64,000 bases of DNA, from the NCBI GenBank assembly GCA_963693315.1, contig OY856186.1, positions 457,557,892 to 457,621,891 on the forward strand, read 5' to 3'. Positions within the stretch are counted from its first letter, which is position 1; every line of letters begins with the position of its first letter. This stretch comes from Diogma glabrata. Its lineage: Eukaryota; Arthropoda; Insecta; Diptera; Cylindrotomidae. Shown here piece by piece: positions 11,545 through 25,442 of this stretch. The notes beneath the pieces are model-generated. The model did no database searches, had not been told where the DNA came from, and saw only the letters and a list, made by a program, of their open reading frames with translations. The translations under genes and the position numbers were made by a program.

Positions 11545-12807
11545 AATTAACTTAAAATATTTAAAATGTCATAAAATATGTTTTGTTTTGTTTAAAGGTT
11601 TTGTGTTGTTTTTATATTCCATAAAACTTAAAAGAACATACCTAAGCTGTTCACAAGTGTCCCTTGGCTGTAATAATTTTATAACTCAATCAATTTTTCT
11701 ATTTTTATTTATTTTCTTTTCAATTTTTCACTCTTCTATTGAGTGCTTTTCAATCGACCAATCATATTAGTCAACTTACGGTAAATTGAAAAAACTGTAG
11801 TATTGTTAAAGTTTATATTAAAAACGAACTACCTCCATTTTCTGGATCGAATTTTTTAAGAACCATTACCATTATATGAATCTGAACTTTAAACTATTGG
11901 GAATTGTGACGCCTCACAATGTCTTTTCCAGTCAACTTGTAGCCGGTTCCCATATTAATTTCGTTATGGAACTCGGGCTTCCGTTTGGGAACAGTCTTAA
12001 CTTTGGTATTATTATAAAAGACAGTCAGATTTCGGTCATATAATTTGGTGGTTAGGTGTGAACTGAAGTTTTTTACTATGGAAAGCCTTAGAGTGCTTGG
12101 CGGTTTGTTTGAAATTTGGTGTTGGAGTATACAAAAGATTGCTTGCGAAAAAGTCCTGAAAACGCTAGAGGCATATTTTAGGAAAAGGTTTCACATGTAA
12201 ATTTAAGCTCCTTTCCAAGTTTGATTGCAAAATCAGCCCTGATCAGTCGAGGAATGTTCGTGTGAGTAATCAAATGAGTTTGGTGGTAAAATCTACAAAC
12301 TGTTAAACCCTCCAGCTATTAATTTCAAGAGTTTGATCGTGTGTTTGTTAAGTTTATGTACTGCGTAAATCTGGCGAACTTTAAAGTCGTTTAGAAATTT
12401 ATGTGCAAAAATATTTCCACATGAATCCGATTGGATAGTTTTTGACATCACTATTGTTAAAATGGAGCGTATAGACAACATCGCTTACATTTAGCATTAC
12501 AAACATCTGCAACCTGTGGTTGTTTGTTGTCAAAAAAATAGCAATCAACCAAATAGGTTAACAGCGTTGATAGGCAGTGTGAATAAGCCACACAAAACCA
12601 CGACGTTCAAAACAATTTTTACAATTTAATTTTGCTCCGAACTTATGGTTTTGCACAAAACTTCAATTACACTTAACATACTCTTAAGATATCTGATTAG
12701 AAGGCATTTTTTCTCACTGATGGTTGAGATTGAAGGCCCATAAATGGCACTTAGTCCGCCTTTTAAGGAAATGTCTCGCTGCTTCCTTAGGAGAAAGAAA
12801 CTTTTTT
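11545..12807. other. Non-coding DNA without recognisable feature
   Basis: No gene supported. The stretch from about 11880 to 12500 is somewhat less AT-biased and could be decayed coding DNA on the minus strand (short frame at 12293-12481), but no family signature is recognisable. Confidence 0.35.
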
Positions 12808-14380
12808 ATCTCTGTTTAGAAATTTATTACAAAACTAACACGAAACATCAATACGTTGCCGGAAAATTATAACAGATCATAAATTAACATAATTTAGTGA
12901 AAAGATGATACACTCAGTAAACTACACAAAAACCTCTCCATTTAGCGTTTCGAGAAAATATTACAAAATCACAAATTCATATTTCTTTCAAAATTCCAAA
13001 AATATTGTAAAAATTAAATAAAATCAAACTTTTTTCAAAATTCTAAAAACATTCCAAAAATTATTACAAAATCAAAGATTAAAATTTTTTTCAAAAATTC
13101 TAAAAATATTGCAAAAATTATAACAAAATCAGAAATTGAAACTTTTTTCAAAATTCCAAAAATATTCCAAAAATTATTACAAAATCACAGATTAAAACTT
13201 TTTTCAAAAATTCTAAAAATATTGCAAAACTTATAACAAAATCAAAAATTGAAACTTTTTTCAAAATTCCAAAAACATTCCAAAAATTAGAATAAAATCA
13301 AAAATTTAAACTTTTTCTAAATGCCAATTCTATTTCTAAATTCCAATTTCCAATAATATTCCAAAAATTCTTAAAAATTCAAACTTTTTCCAAAATTCTA
13401 AAAATATTGCAAAAATTATTACAAAATCAAAAATTAAAATTTTTTTCAAAATTTCAAAAATTATAATAAAATCAAAAATTTAAAATTTTTCAAAATTCGA
13501 AAAATATTCCAAAAATTCTTACAAAATCAAAAATTGAAACTTTTTTCGAAAAATTCAAAAATTCAATTTTTTTTCAAAATTCTAAAAGTATTGCAAAAAT
13601 TATAACAAAATCAAAAAAACAAACTTTTTTCAAAATTCCAATAATTTTTCAAAAAGTATAACAAATTCAAAAATTTCCATGTCCAATTTCATGTTCAAAT
13701 ACATTTACGTCATAAAACAACTAAATTTTTTTTTCAAAAAATTGGCTAAAAAATAAATGAAATCATTTTTTGACACATTTAAAAACATTTTTTTGACAAA
13801 CTTATAATGCCATAATTCTCTATAATAATAATAAAATTTCATGTCAAACAAATAATTAATTTCATTTTTCCAAAAAATTGGATAAAAAAATAAATAAAAA
13901 TCTTTCTTTTGACACACTTGACAACATTTTTTTGACAAACTTCTAATGCAATAATCTAGTTTTTGATCTCACTTACCAATCCCTACCATCAAGATTTTTC
14001 CAAATTCAGTGTTCCTACTCGTAATCACTTAAAATGAATGTTTTTTAAGCCAAAAATATGAAAATTTGCTATTTTTGACACACTTAATGATTTTTTGACA
14101 CACTTTCGGTACAGTTATAGAACATAGCGACCATTAGAACCTGTCCCTTGAGTATACCTATTTTTAGAAAACAAAATTTTTGAAATCCCTCCAGCGGTTT
14201 TCTAAATTTCGTAGGTAATGACGGCCGGCCGGACGGCCGGCCCGCAGACAGACATACATTTTTTTTTGCTTTTTTAGAATCAGTAGGTTCTAAAACGTCG
14301 AGAAATGCCAAAAAAAAGTGGGGGTAAGAATTTCACTTTTGGCTCATGAATGTAATACTTAGGTCTTTCAGACCGAAGTA
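12808..14380 (+). mobile_element. Family A repeat, copy 2 (head missing)
   Basis: Begins within the head region (tctgtttagaaatttattac) and then has a long array of ~55-bp units (12950-13680), a short array of the gacacacttgacaac unit (13735-13950), and the conserved tail ending with ggtctttcagaccgaagta at 14380. The first array is much longer and the second much shorter than in copy 1, so the two arrays expand and contract independently. Confidence 0.85.
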
Positions 14381-16165
14381 TAATATAATTTTTTGTAAAT
14401 TATCAAAACACACAAAATTATGAAAAATATATTTTAAATTTTTAAATAAATTGTATCAAAAAACGTTTGTATTTGACGTGCATGTATATGCACCAACAAA
14501 AATTTGATCAGTGGACATTTTCTTTAAAATCTAAAACAAAAATTTTTCACATAATCACACATATACCTACATTCCGTACTATCAAACAATTTATGACGTT
14601 TCACTGTAATACATAATTTTTTTTATTATTTTAAAACATTTAACGGATCTTATATTTCGATGAGTATAATCAATTGTTATTATTATTATTTTTCGTTTTC
14701 CAATGAGAAACAAATATATTTTTTTTGTTAAACGGTTATTAAAGTAAAGTAAGTTGATTCTGCGCAGGTGTTTGTGTTGAATCATTGATAGAGTACTTTG
14801 TTTTATATTGTTATAAATGAAGAATGTTCACAATATTAATAATTGGTTAAATTTTGAAAGACCTTATATATTTTTAATTTGATATTATGGGAGGTTAATT
14901 TGAATAATTTTTCTCTGACTGTTTCATTTGATTTTTTACACGGCAGATTTTCAATGTATGGGTTAATTTTTGTTGTATGCGGGAATTGGAAAGCCAAAAC
15001 GAGGCCAAAATGCTGATAATCGAATCGATTTGTTAAGACACATTTTTGAGAATTAATTAATCAAGTTTTGAGTGGTGTATCGGAACGAACTCCTCCATAT
15101 TTCATAATAGTATTATAGTTTTTTGACACAAAATTTATTTACAAAATATCATTAGATATAAATGTTAGTGCATTTGAAAATAAAAAATTAAAAAATTGAA
15201 ATTAAGTTTGTGAATACGATTGTATAGAATTTTTTTGTTCAGAAAATTAACAAATTTCAAACGATGAATTTTATTTGAAATCCATTTTATGATCAATTAA
15301 GGAATTTATACAAAAAAAATTGGACGATGTTGAAAAAGATAAATATTGTAGAACATCTTACAATAAAAATGAATCTAAAATAATCATGATTTAATCGATC
15401 ATTCGGCTTTCTTTGATTCGGTTTTGATTTTAGATGCTTTGGATGTTTTTTGAACTTGTGAAACAACTGGAAATCGAAGTGAAAACAATATGAAGTTATT
15501 TTAGATTTTGATTATGTGTATAAAATTCATGATTGTAATTTAGCAATCACCGAACAGTTATTGGAATGTACAAATGGCTAGTGAGCAGAAAGTGAATAAG
15601 GAATTTGTGGTTTATTGGGTGTTTTTGGAGAAATTTTGGAAAATTTTTTGTGATCCTGTTGCGACTAAACGGACTAGCTGATTGTTTTAATGTACAAGGG
15701 GATCGAATGTTCTACAATCAACATCTTCAGTTAAGTTTTTTTTCTTTCTATTGTTATTATTATTCTTATTTTCTTTTCTTTTCTTTACATATTTTCCGAG
15801 GTTTTGGTCTTAAAATGGTAAATTAAATTAAATTGAATTAGAGGTTTTCCTGGGCCAGAGGCCATGTGTTGAATTTTTTTCATATTTGTAATCCCGGTAT
15901 AAACAAAATTCTATTTATAACAATATATCCAATTCTCAGGGTACAAAGAGATTTTGTTAAAGATATTGACAACAATAAGTACTGTTACAACCGGCCTTGT
16001 CAGTCAGAGAGCACAGCGCTTACACGATCAATGCTATATTTTGATAAAGTCGTTACATTTTTGTATATTCAAACAAATATTTTATGCGGTGTCATTTGTA
16101 TTCTAAATATTATTTAAAATTTAAAACAATAATGTTTTGATGTTGAACTGTCTTAATGGTAATAA
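14381..16165. other. AT-rich non-coding DNA
   Basis: No gene is seen. Frames at 14591-14785, 15605-15826 and 15866-16117 are AT-driven, without domains. Around 15840-15900 a short non-AT stretch (cctgggccagaggccatgtg) recurs in reverse near 22750 (acacatgacctctggtccag), marking a small dispersed repeat whose neighbouring words also recur around 22690-22790. Confidence 0.4.
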
Positions 16166-17703
16166 TAACACTGTGCGACAGCCAAAATTCGCTGGAGTTC
16201 TGACCAGCGAGAAAAATTATATCATTCAAAAAAAAGTAATACGTGTCCCGGCGTTTCGCTGGGTCACTTCTAGGAATCGAGATATATCGATTTGAAGTTA
16301 GTAAGTATCATATAGGGAAAATTGTCACTTTTGGGGGTCATTTTTTGACATAACTCGAGAACGACTAGTCCGATTTTGCTGAAACAAATTTAGAAAATAA
16401 GAATTACAATTCCTTTAATCTACTGAAAAAGTAACGAAAAAATAAACAAATAAAAAATAAAATAAATAAAAAATAAAAAAAATAAAATGAATAAATAAAT
16501 AAAATAAAAATAATAAAATAAAATAAAAAAAATATAAAAATAATAAAATAAAAATATAATAAAAATTTAAAAAATAAAATGAAAAAAAATATAATAAGTA
16601 AATAAAATAAATTATAAGTAAAAAATAAGTAAATAATAAATAAATAATAAATAAATAATAAATAAATAATAAATAAATAATAAATAAATAATAAATAAAT
16701 AATAAATAAATAATAAATAAACAAAAAATAAACAATAAATAAATAATAAATAAATAATAAAAAAATAATAAATAAATAATAAATAATAAATAAATAATAA
16801 AAAAATAATAAATAAATAATAAATAATTATTAAATAATAAATAAATAATAAATAAATAATAAATAATAATAATAATAAATAATAAATAATAATAATAATA
16901 AATACTAATAATAATAATAGTAATAATAATAATAAATAATAATATAATAAAATATAAAAAAATATAAAATAAAATTATAAAAATAATAAAATAAAATAAA
17001 TAAACAAAAATAAAAAAAATACAAAATAAATACAAAATAGAAAATAAAAATAAAAAAGTAATAAAAAAATAAAATTAATTCACATAGACACATGTCCAAA
17101 TAGATTTAAAACAATAAATTTTGAAGTTTATTCTAGCAAAAATATTTTAAAAAATTTCTATGAAAAATCAATATTCTTGTCAAAATGAGATACCTTTACT
17201 TAATTGTGAATAGCGAAACGCGTTCATCGATTTCCATGATCCTTGACTCATTTTGTGCACAGATTATGTAACTTTACGTCAAAGTAATAAGACTTTACAC
17301 TTTTTCCCATTTTGCATTTTTCATGATTTTTTAAAATACAATTTTTTATTTTTTAAGCAAAATATTATTTTTTTTCTTCATAAATTTATTTATAACTGCG
17401 AAACTATTGATTTTGCAAAGAAATAGTATTTTAATAGATTAAAGGAATTGTAATTCTTAATTTTTCTAAATTTGTTTCAGCAAAATCGGACTTGTCGTTC
17501 TCGAGTTATATCAAAAAAGACCCCCAAACGTGACAATTTCCCCTATATGATACCTACTAACTTCAAATCGACATATCTCGATTACTAGACGTGACCCAAC
17601 GAAACGCCGAGACACGTATGACTTTTTTTTGACAGATATAACTTTTTCCGGTAGTCAGAACCCCAGCGGATCACTGACCCCTACCATTTGTCGCACAGTG
17701 TAA
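16166..17703. mobile_element. 1.5-kb element with ~275-bp terminal inverted repeats
   Basis: Ends are cactgtgcgaca (16169-16180) and tgtcgcacagtg (17689-17700). The inverted arms continue inward for about 275 bp, to agattaaaggaattgtaatt near 17440 and its complement near 16410. Both ends are flanked by TAA (16166-16168 and 17701-17703), compatible with the 3-bp TWA duplication of PIF/Harbinger transposons, although AT-rich flanks make a chance match possible. Between the arms is a ~640-bp low-complexity run of AAATAAT-type repeats (16437-17080) that creates long but meaningless minus-strand frames. There is no transposase, so it is a non-autonomous foldback element. Confidence 0.8.
16437..17080. 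repeat. AAT/AAAT low-complexity microsatellite
   Basis: Almost pure A and T with runs of aataaataaat. It lies inside the inverted-repeat element and explains the long I/Y/F/L-only minus-strand frames at 16404-17099. Confidence 0.95.
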
Positions 17704-19980
17704 TTTAGTCAAATATCAGATTTGTTGAAGGTAAATGATTTTTTTTTTGCATTATTTTTTGTTGTTTAATGGGAAATCTTGTTTGAATATTTGAATAGTG
17801 GAAAACAATTTTTTAGGGGACAGACAGGACTCTGTATGGAACTTTGGCGCTCAAATGAAAGCTTATATCAAGTTTTTTTCGTACTTGATCAATGATCGGC
17901 TTTTAAAATTAGATGGAACACTATTATATTTTTGAATATCAATAAGAATAGGATTCTAAAATGATAAAAATTTTTAGAAAAAAATTAACATATAACTTGT
18001 ATATTTATATAAAATTCAATATTTTTTTATGTTATCTGTTTATATTATAATGGAATATTACATGTGCAATTTAGATTGCTACTCTGAAAGTATGCAAACA
18101 AATGCCGACATTCAGAGTATGTAGTCTAATTATTTTTTCAGTGCACTCCAAAAAATAAATGAATCTTTTACAAAAATTTTATAAATATACCACACACAAA
18201 TTTTTTTGATAAAAATACGATTTTTTTCTTCAATTACAAAAATAATTTCTTAAAAATTATTTGAAAATTTTTTTGGCAACTTACAATATTTAAAAAAAAT
18301 ATGTGTTTAGATTATCGGTTTGACTGTAGTTCTAATTTAAATCGATAATAAATAACTATAGTTTACATAGAATTGGTGAAAATATATTATATTGATGAAA
18401 TAGGTAGATAGATGTACTGGATATAGGTGGTCAACAAAGATCAATTGACGGTAAATGATTTATCTCGAACGTCAATGAATGACTATACCAATTAATGGAT
18501 TAGCTGATCTTTACTTTGAATAAACAATTTGGAATACAAAATTAAAGTTGGAATTTTTATACTGAGTTTGCTAAAGAATTCAAGAATTTTAATCAGAAAA
18601 TATAGAATTGGAATAGGATTCCAATAATATTTCAGCGAGGACCGGAGAGGTCAGCACAGAATAGTTCTGAATTAACTGAATTACTCTGAATGGTTATAAC
18701 CATATTTTTATAAATCATATTTTTAATGTGATGCAGTATTTTGAATTAATATTAAGAGATTTTCCAAACCGCGATTCGTTTGAACGGAATCCGGTATTTC
18801 CGTTCAGTTATTTTTTTTTGTAATAAAGTTCAACTCTACAGTAGATTAACTTTGGTTTATCCTATTCACAACAGCTCCAGTTAAAATCATTTGTATCTCA
18901 TGTAAACATTATTATGCGACCTTATCTTGTTACTTATATCTATCTGGTTGCATTACTATATGTGTTCTTTCTCTATAAGGGTGGCAGGGCGTGAACAGCA
19001 AAAGAATTAGGAAGACCATCAGAGGCAAAATAGACTTGGTTCTAATCAAACCACAATCGTTCAAATTACAAAGTTTAATGAAAATCAAATTGCCAAATAG
19101 AGCACAATGTAATTTTATTTTCACTAACTGTTAATCCCCAACGTCAAGCATACAAATTACTTTATTTATCTAATATTTCATACGGAAAATTCGACTATGT
19201 GAATTAACAAATAAAATAAAGTTAATTTATTTTCTATTTTGATATTTATTATTTACAAAACACATTAATTTTGATTTGTTCGAACAAAAAATTAGCACAT
19301 AATAAAGTTATTCGAACCAACATAAAAAACCACAAGAATCTAAACAGTAATAATTACCTCATTCAATTTATATAAATTTTATTATTTTTACTAAATAGAA
19401 TTTTATATAGATTCTCGTATATGTATCTATATATGGATGGTAGATGGAAACCCATTCTAAAGCTCCCCACCTTTCATAAAAATAAAAATACAAATAGAGA
19501 GAGAGAGAGTATAAAAAACTTTTATCAAATAAAACTTGCCCTTAAAAATATTCCTCTCATTCTAATACTTTTATTAGCCACGCCTTTTCAGTTGATTACA
19601 CAAACTTTTATTATTTCAATTCTTGTTCAAAAAAGGATACAAAATAATTTGTTTTATGGTTTTTTATTTGAATTTGATTGAAATACAATTTTAGATTCCG
19701 TTCTTCCTTAATCGTGTACAGTCGAAGGTATAAATCTCTAATTTTTTATAGGTTTTTTTAATTCGTACTTCCTCGACTCATTTATTGTTTGTAAAAAGTG
19801 GTTTAGATTTATAATCGAGTTCCTTTGAAGTGGTTTATTGTTTTGTGATTTAATATATAAAAACGTTATAGTGTTTTTTTTGTACAGAATGATTATTGAA
19901 ATAATAATTAAGTGATAATTCAGTGAAAAATATATTGTTTGTAACAAATTAAACAAAGTGAGTTTCTTTTTAAAAAAAAA
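17704..19980. other. 5' flank of Rx: AT-rich, no feature recognised
   Basis: No gene is supported. The Rx promoter and any non-coding first exon would be expected in or upstream of this stretch. I see no reliable TATA-Inr pair or CpG-rich segment. A copy of the dispersed motif ataaatatacc-acacaca lies near 18180. Confidence 0.4.
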
Positions 19981-20197
19981 ATGGACATACAACAATTATC
20001 TGATATACAAAAGCAAAATTTTCAATATTTAATTGATAAGTTTTTAGCACGCAATAAATTTACGTTAAGTGAAGCGGAAAGCTTTCGTACACTTTTAGAA
20101 AATGGAAGTGATACAAAAAATTTACAATTTATAATGGAAAAGTTAAAGGAAAGTGGTTGCTTTAATTTAGAAAAATTTGAGGATAAATTAAATCGAG
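19981..20197 (+). CDS. Rx: Rx (retinal homeobox), coding exon 1
   Basis: Exon 1 encodes residues 1-72 plus the first base of codon 73. It begins at the ATG at 19981, the first in this frame after an in-frame TAA at 19942. The codon stream is balanced compared with the surroundings. It encodes an acidic/amphipathic, probably helical segment (MDIQQLSDIQKQNFQYLIDK, later IMEKLKESGCFNLEKFEDKL). I cannot name this as a domain. The exon ends AATCGAG followed by the donor GTAGAT at 20198, phase 1. Joining to exon 2 restores an uninterrupted frame (codon G|AT, Asp). The intron that follows is only 65 bp. Linkage to Rx rests on the matching splice phase, the short intron, and the octapeptide in the next exon. 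Confidence 0.78.
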
Positions 20198-20262
20198 GTA
20201 GATAAAGTTACATGATTATAAGATAATTTTGTTTTTCGTGTAAATATAAATTTCTTTCCTAG

Positions 20263-20376
20263 ATACATGTATTAAAGATACAACAAAAAAGTTAGGTCCC
20301 GGCGGACAAGCATTAACACCAAGACATACAATTGATGCGATTTTAGGGTTGAATAGTCGTCGTGGTGATAACGGAG
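20263..20376 (+). CDS. Rx: Rx, coding exon 2 with octapeptide
   Basis: The acceptor is tttctttcctag at 20251-20262, and the donor GGAG|GTAATT lies at 20377; the exon enters and leaves in phase 1. It encodes residues 73-110. Residues 94-102 read HTIDAILGL, the octapeptide found near the N-terminus of Rx and other paired-class proteins, where it resembles the eh1 motif that recruits Groucho-type corepressors. The octapeptide is preceded by a conserved-looking KKLGPGGQALTPR. The exon has no ATG and is too short to stand out as an open frame. The intron that follows runs 34.7 kb to exon 3, which is unusually long here and full of transposons. Confidence 0.88.
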
Positions 20377-23300
20377 GTAATTTTCATGAATCTTGTTTTT
20401 GTTTTATTGAAAAGTGACTGTTCGTAACTATGTTGCAGCTATTTGTTTAAGTGAGTGACCTTTTATTCTCGATTAACAGACTAATTTTTTCGACTAAAAT
20501 TAAACGGAACGATTTCAGCCCAATTTGAAATATTAAACCCAATAATTGATTTTTGTTTAGGACGTGCTTAATCATATTGCTATTGGGATTCTGTAAGAAT
20601 TCTTATTGTATACATTCATTTATTTTTGCTACAATTTCTTATGTATATATCTATCGCCTTATGATAATGGGTGTTCATAAGTAACTATAATTAGTATTTG
20701 ATTTGATACATCAGAGGAAATTTTAATAGATACCGACGGTGGAAGATCAACAGCGTAGAGAAACTGGCCAATAACTTTTTCATTAAAACCAATTAAAAAC
20801 TTAATAAAAGGCTTTCGATATATTTACTAAAATAAATTGGCTTAAATATTTTGTAAGCCATGCAAAATAAAAGCGTTTACTAAAAGCGCACTAAGCCAAT
20901 ATAGGTATATGAAAGAACCGAGCTGCAGTTCATGAAATCAGATGTAATAAATATGTGCATTATTGAATGCCTATAGTTTGACTCCCTGAATGACACATGA
21001 ATGCCACATGAATATGAATTTTATTCGAAAGTTTATTATCTTGAATCGAAGTGTACTGTTCTTAAGCTGAAAACAAATTGTCAAAAATCAAATTTCAGAT
21101 TCTAAACATACTCAGAATCAAGCGAATGTGAAATCCTTTCAAATAAGAGTGAGTTTATTCTAATTTAATGCATTCAATTCACTTTCCTCCTCGAAATTCG
21201 TGTGGTTGCACCAATTTTAAACTTAAACCATTCTTACCTGTTATCAACGACGACTAGATTTTCAACATTCGAATTGAGGTTCTGAGTGCAGTGTGATTTG
21301 AAGACTGTCTTAAGCACCAAACATTGCAAATAAACCATACTGTATTGATATAACTTATACGTCAATGAAAGTTATGGCCCTGCTCTGCTGTTTGTAATGT
21401 TTGCACTCACTCTGCCAGGACTTTTTTGAGCGGCGTTGCAGTATATTATAGCGATTTTTCAATTGTTAAATCAGGTCAATCCACACTGATTTAATTTAAT
21501 ATCCCAATTTTAATTCTCAAGTTTTAAGAGCTTTTCACTTTTAAAGAAATTGAGCGAGACCATATGGGTTGAAAAAGTTCTTCAATTTCATATATTACGT
21601 CTATGTGTTTGTCTATACCACAAAAAATTATGTCTAACAATTCGTGTTTAGCTAATTGTAAGCCTAGTTAAAATGTAACCCGATTCTCCTCTAAAACAAT
21701 TTGTTTTGTATTATTTCTTCGCGATGCACAGATTTAAAAAAATAAAGAAAAATTATACAATTTTTTTGTGAATATACAAAACACACAAAACTTTTTCTAA
21801 AAAATACAAAATCTGAAGCCAAAAAATTATCATTTGTAACTCTAATAAATCTTTTTTCACTTTCAAATAATTTTGGTAAACTTTCAAAAATTTTGTGTGT
21901 GTGGATTTATATTTAGATAAAAATTTTGTATAATTTTCCTTTATTTTTTGAAGTGTGATACATTTTGGTTATCTTATAGGTTCTGTTCAAAAACTTCATA
22001 AAATGAAATTGTAGGCTGAAAAATTAATTCATTTTGTGCTATATTTTGTCATTGAAGACAATACCAAAGAATATTGAGCAGTGCAACAAAATTTGGTTGT
22101 GTAACAAAAAACATTCGGTTGGAGATCAAAATGTATCTTAAAAACTTAATCCCTCTATAAGCACTGTCGCATTATCACTGATCTCATTATTTATAAATGC
22201 TGTGACAAATAGAGACAAGATGAATGCCGGTGCGTTATTCCTGCTCACTCGCCATTTGCGAAAAGTCAAATGGTTGATGATCCTACACAAGACAATTCAG
22301 AAGGACATATATATTTGTTTGACCTGTTTGATAATGATTTTTACCGAAAACAACAGTATGGGTAGTTCCACTTCACAGTTGTTTAAATAAAGTTATCTCC
22401 ATCTACATCTCACGTAATGCATATTGTTAGAAGCCGATAGATCCTAAAAGGCATTTATTTTTTTTGTGACACATTGTAATTAATGTTTGGTTTTGCTGAC
22501 ACTTTTAACAATTCTGGGATTCGGTATTATAAGAAATTTTAACATGAGAGAATTTAATATTAATATACGCATTCTTATGAAAAGCAAAAACTGTTTTGAA
22601 TAAACTTGTTAAATGTAATATTGAAGAAAAATTATAAACGTTAAAAACAATAAACAATAATATACAAACAAATACGAATGTACATTGTTATAAAAAGGTA
22701 TATTGTTTATTTCCGGGATTGCAATAATGATCACCGAAAAAATTCGACACATGACCTCTGGTCCAGGAAAATCTCTAATCTAAATTGTTTAATCATTTAT
22801 TTCAAAAACAAAGGTAAATATATGTAGAACAAAAAATAAAATATTCAAATGACAGCAAAATAAAAGAAAATTGTAATAGAAATATATACATATATATTAT
22901 ATATGTATAAAAAATAGCCTTAACTTAATAAGTGTTGATTGCAGCACAACAGGCATCCAGATCGAAACGATTCTTTTCCTTTCTTTTTTTTTATGTATTA
23001 GTAATCAATTGTCAACCAATTATTTCAACTGTCTGGACCACTTGTTACACCTTGTGTTGTTCGAATCACAACTTCCAAATTCTAGAAAAAGTTAGGTTGT
23101 TTTTCATAAACCACCAACACCAAAGACTAATTTGTTTCTTTAATTGTTTTTTTTAATCAAAAGAATAGCACAAATAAAACTATTTCAATGAAATTTCCTA
23201 ATCCAATTTATTTACACTTATAAATTTTGATTATAATCTGCGTATTAGAAAGTTGAAAAACTGTTTGGTTTTTTTTGGTTACTTTATCCAACATCGATTA

Positions 23301-23965
23301 CATTAATATTGCTATTTTAGTTTTCAAAAGTTTATATTTAAATAATATATTATTGAATCAAATTTTTTTTCTTTAAAACTTACAGTTTTAACTGAACAAC
23401 TCTAATCAATAAACCAATGGTAGTCCGAAAAAAATTTAATAACTAATCTTGAAAGCCAAACATGTATTTTTTTGCTTGAGAGCTAAAAACTATTCTTTCG
23501 AAGTTAACTTATTTTATAATTCGATTCGATTTTACTCATCGACTTTTAAAATAAAAAAAGAATTTCTACCTGGCTATATTTCAAGTAACAAAAAATTTTC
23601 ACCCGTACATTGAAATTTTTACCGTTTGTATAAATAAAACAATTAAAACAGACAGAGAAAAACCATCCAAATACTACCAAACAAAAAAACATAAGGTTCT
23701 ACAAAATTCAATCAATTATTAATATTGCAAATATATATCAGTCAAAACTCATAATACGAAGTACCCTATCATCAATTCAGTATCAACGCTTCTGCGCATG
23801 ATCAATTTACTTTATTTTGGATTTTGTTTAAAACAAAAATTATACTCGTTTTACATAGAAAGAAACGTAAAGAAAAAATCAATGGATTAAACAGAGACAT
23901 ATAACAACTAATTAAGTGAATAAAAATGAATAGAAACGGAAAAAATAACACGTTACCAAATTTTA
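20377..23965. other. Start of the giant Rx intron; no gene seen
   Basis: AT-rich intronic DNA with no repeat large enough to define, apart from the small dispersed piece around 22690-22790 shared with 15840-15990 in reverse. A frame at 22202-22390 has a less AT-biased composition, but I cannot assign it. Rx enhancers may be present but are not recognisable from one sequence. Confidence 0.5.
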
Positions 23966-24345
23966 TACACACTCAAAAAAAAAACCAAGTGAAACTAATA
24001 AAATTCTACATACATTTAACAATTTTTTTATAAATATACAACACACAAAAATTTTTGTAAAATTTACATTTTTACAATAAATATTGTCATTGTGAAAAAA
24101 ATTATTTATAAACACTACAAATTCTTTTATTTACATCCAACAAAAGATTTTAAGGTTTCTAAATTAAATTATGAAAATGGCAGAGACATTTTTTGGCTTA
24201 ATAAATATTTTGTAAAATCTTCAAATTAAAAATTTAAGTTTATCAGAGATATTGTGAAATTTATAAAACTTATTAAATTGTTTTCACAAAAGTTTTAGAA
24301 AAAGTACAAACCCTTTTATAGTATCAACAAAAAGCATTTATGGAT
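23966..24345 (+). repeat. Family J dispersed repeat, copy 1
   Basis: About 370 bp beginning acactcaaaaaa and containing caagtgaaactaataaaatt, tttacaataaatattgtcat and caaacccttttatag. It is nearly identical to 39822-40185, and both copies start and stop at the same places. No coding content. A (TA)n tract starts shortly downstream. Confidence 0.85.
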
Positions 24346-24374
24346 TTAATAATATTTTTTTGTAATATATATAG

Positions 24375-25034
<660 letters not shown>

Positions 25035-25048
25035 TATATATATATATA

Positions 25049-25249
25049 CTAGCAAGACCCGGCGTGCTTTGCTACGCTTATAAATAAAGCTTGTGCACAG
25101 ACATTTTGTTGACGTAGTAGCAATGATTTCAAAAAGTGGTAATGAGAATTTTTAATTTATCTTTTTAAAAATATGGATGAAAAATAATCAGCACTCTTAC
25201 TGATCAGTTCGGATATATGAAAAATTAGCGATCAAATAAGTTTTCAAGT
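25049..25249 (+). repeat. Single arm of the 5379-5811 palindromic family
   Basis: Starts ctagcaagacccggcgtgct and matches the left half of the palindrome at 5379-5590, including gacattttgttgacgtag, gatttcaaaaagtggtaatg and gaaaaattagcgatcaaata, with one ~20-bp gap. It ends near the palindrome's centre of symmetry. This shows that the family exists as a monomer as well as a head-to-head dimer. Confidence 0.85.
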
Positions 25250-25442
25250 AAGCAAAAAAAAATTTAAGCAACTTGTTGAATTAGTAGAGGTGTGTCATCT
25301 CTATATATAACATAATACAGAACATAAATAGATTTACAAATGTTCGCAGTACCCATATGTTCAATGTGCTGAGTGCTCACTAAGAAAAGAGAACCTACAG
25401 GTTTCTAGTGTTCAATTTCTCGATGCTTCTGCAGGTTATACA

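Noticed and set aside
16404..17099. 206-residue minus-strand frame rich in I/L/F/Y that resembles a membrane protein
   Set aside because: It is translated from an AAT/AAAT low-complexity run inside an inverted-repeat element; no codon structure or domain.
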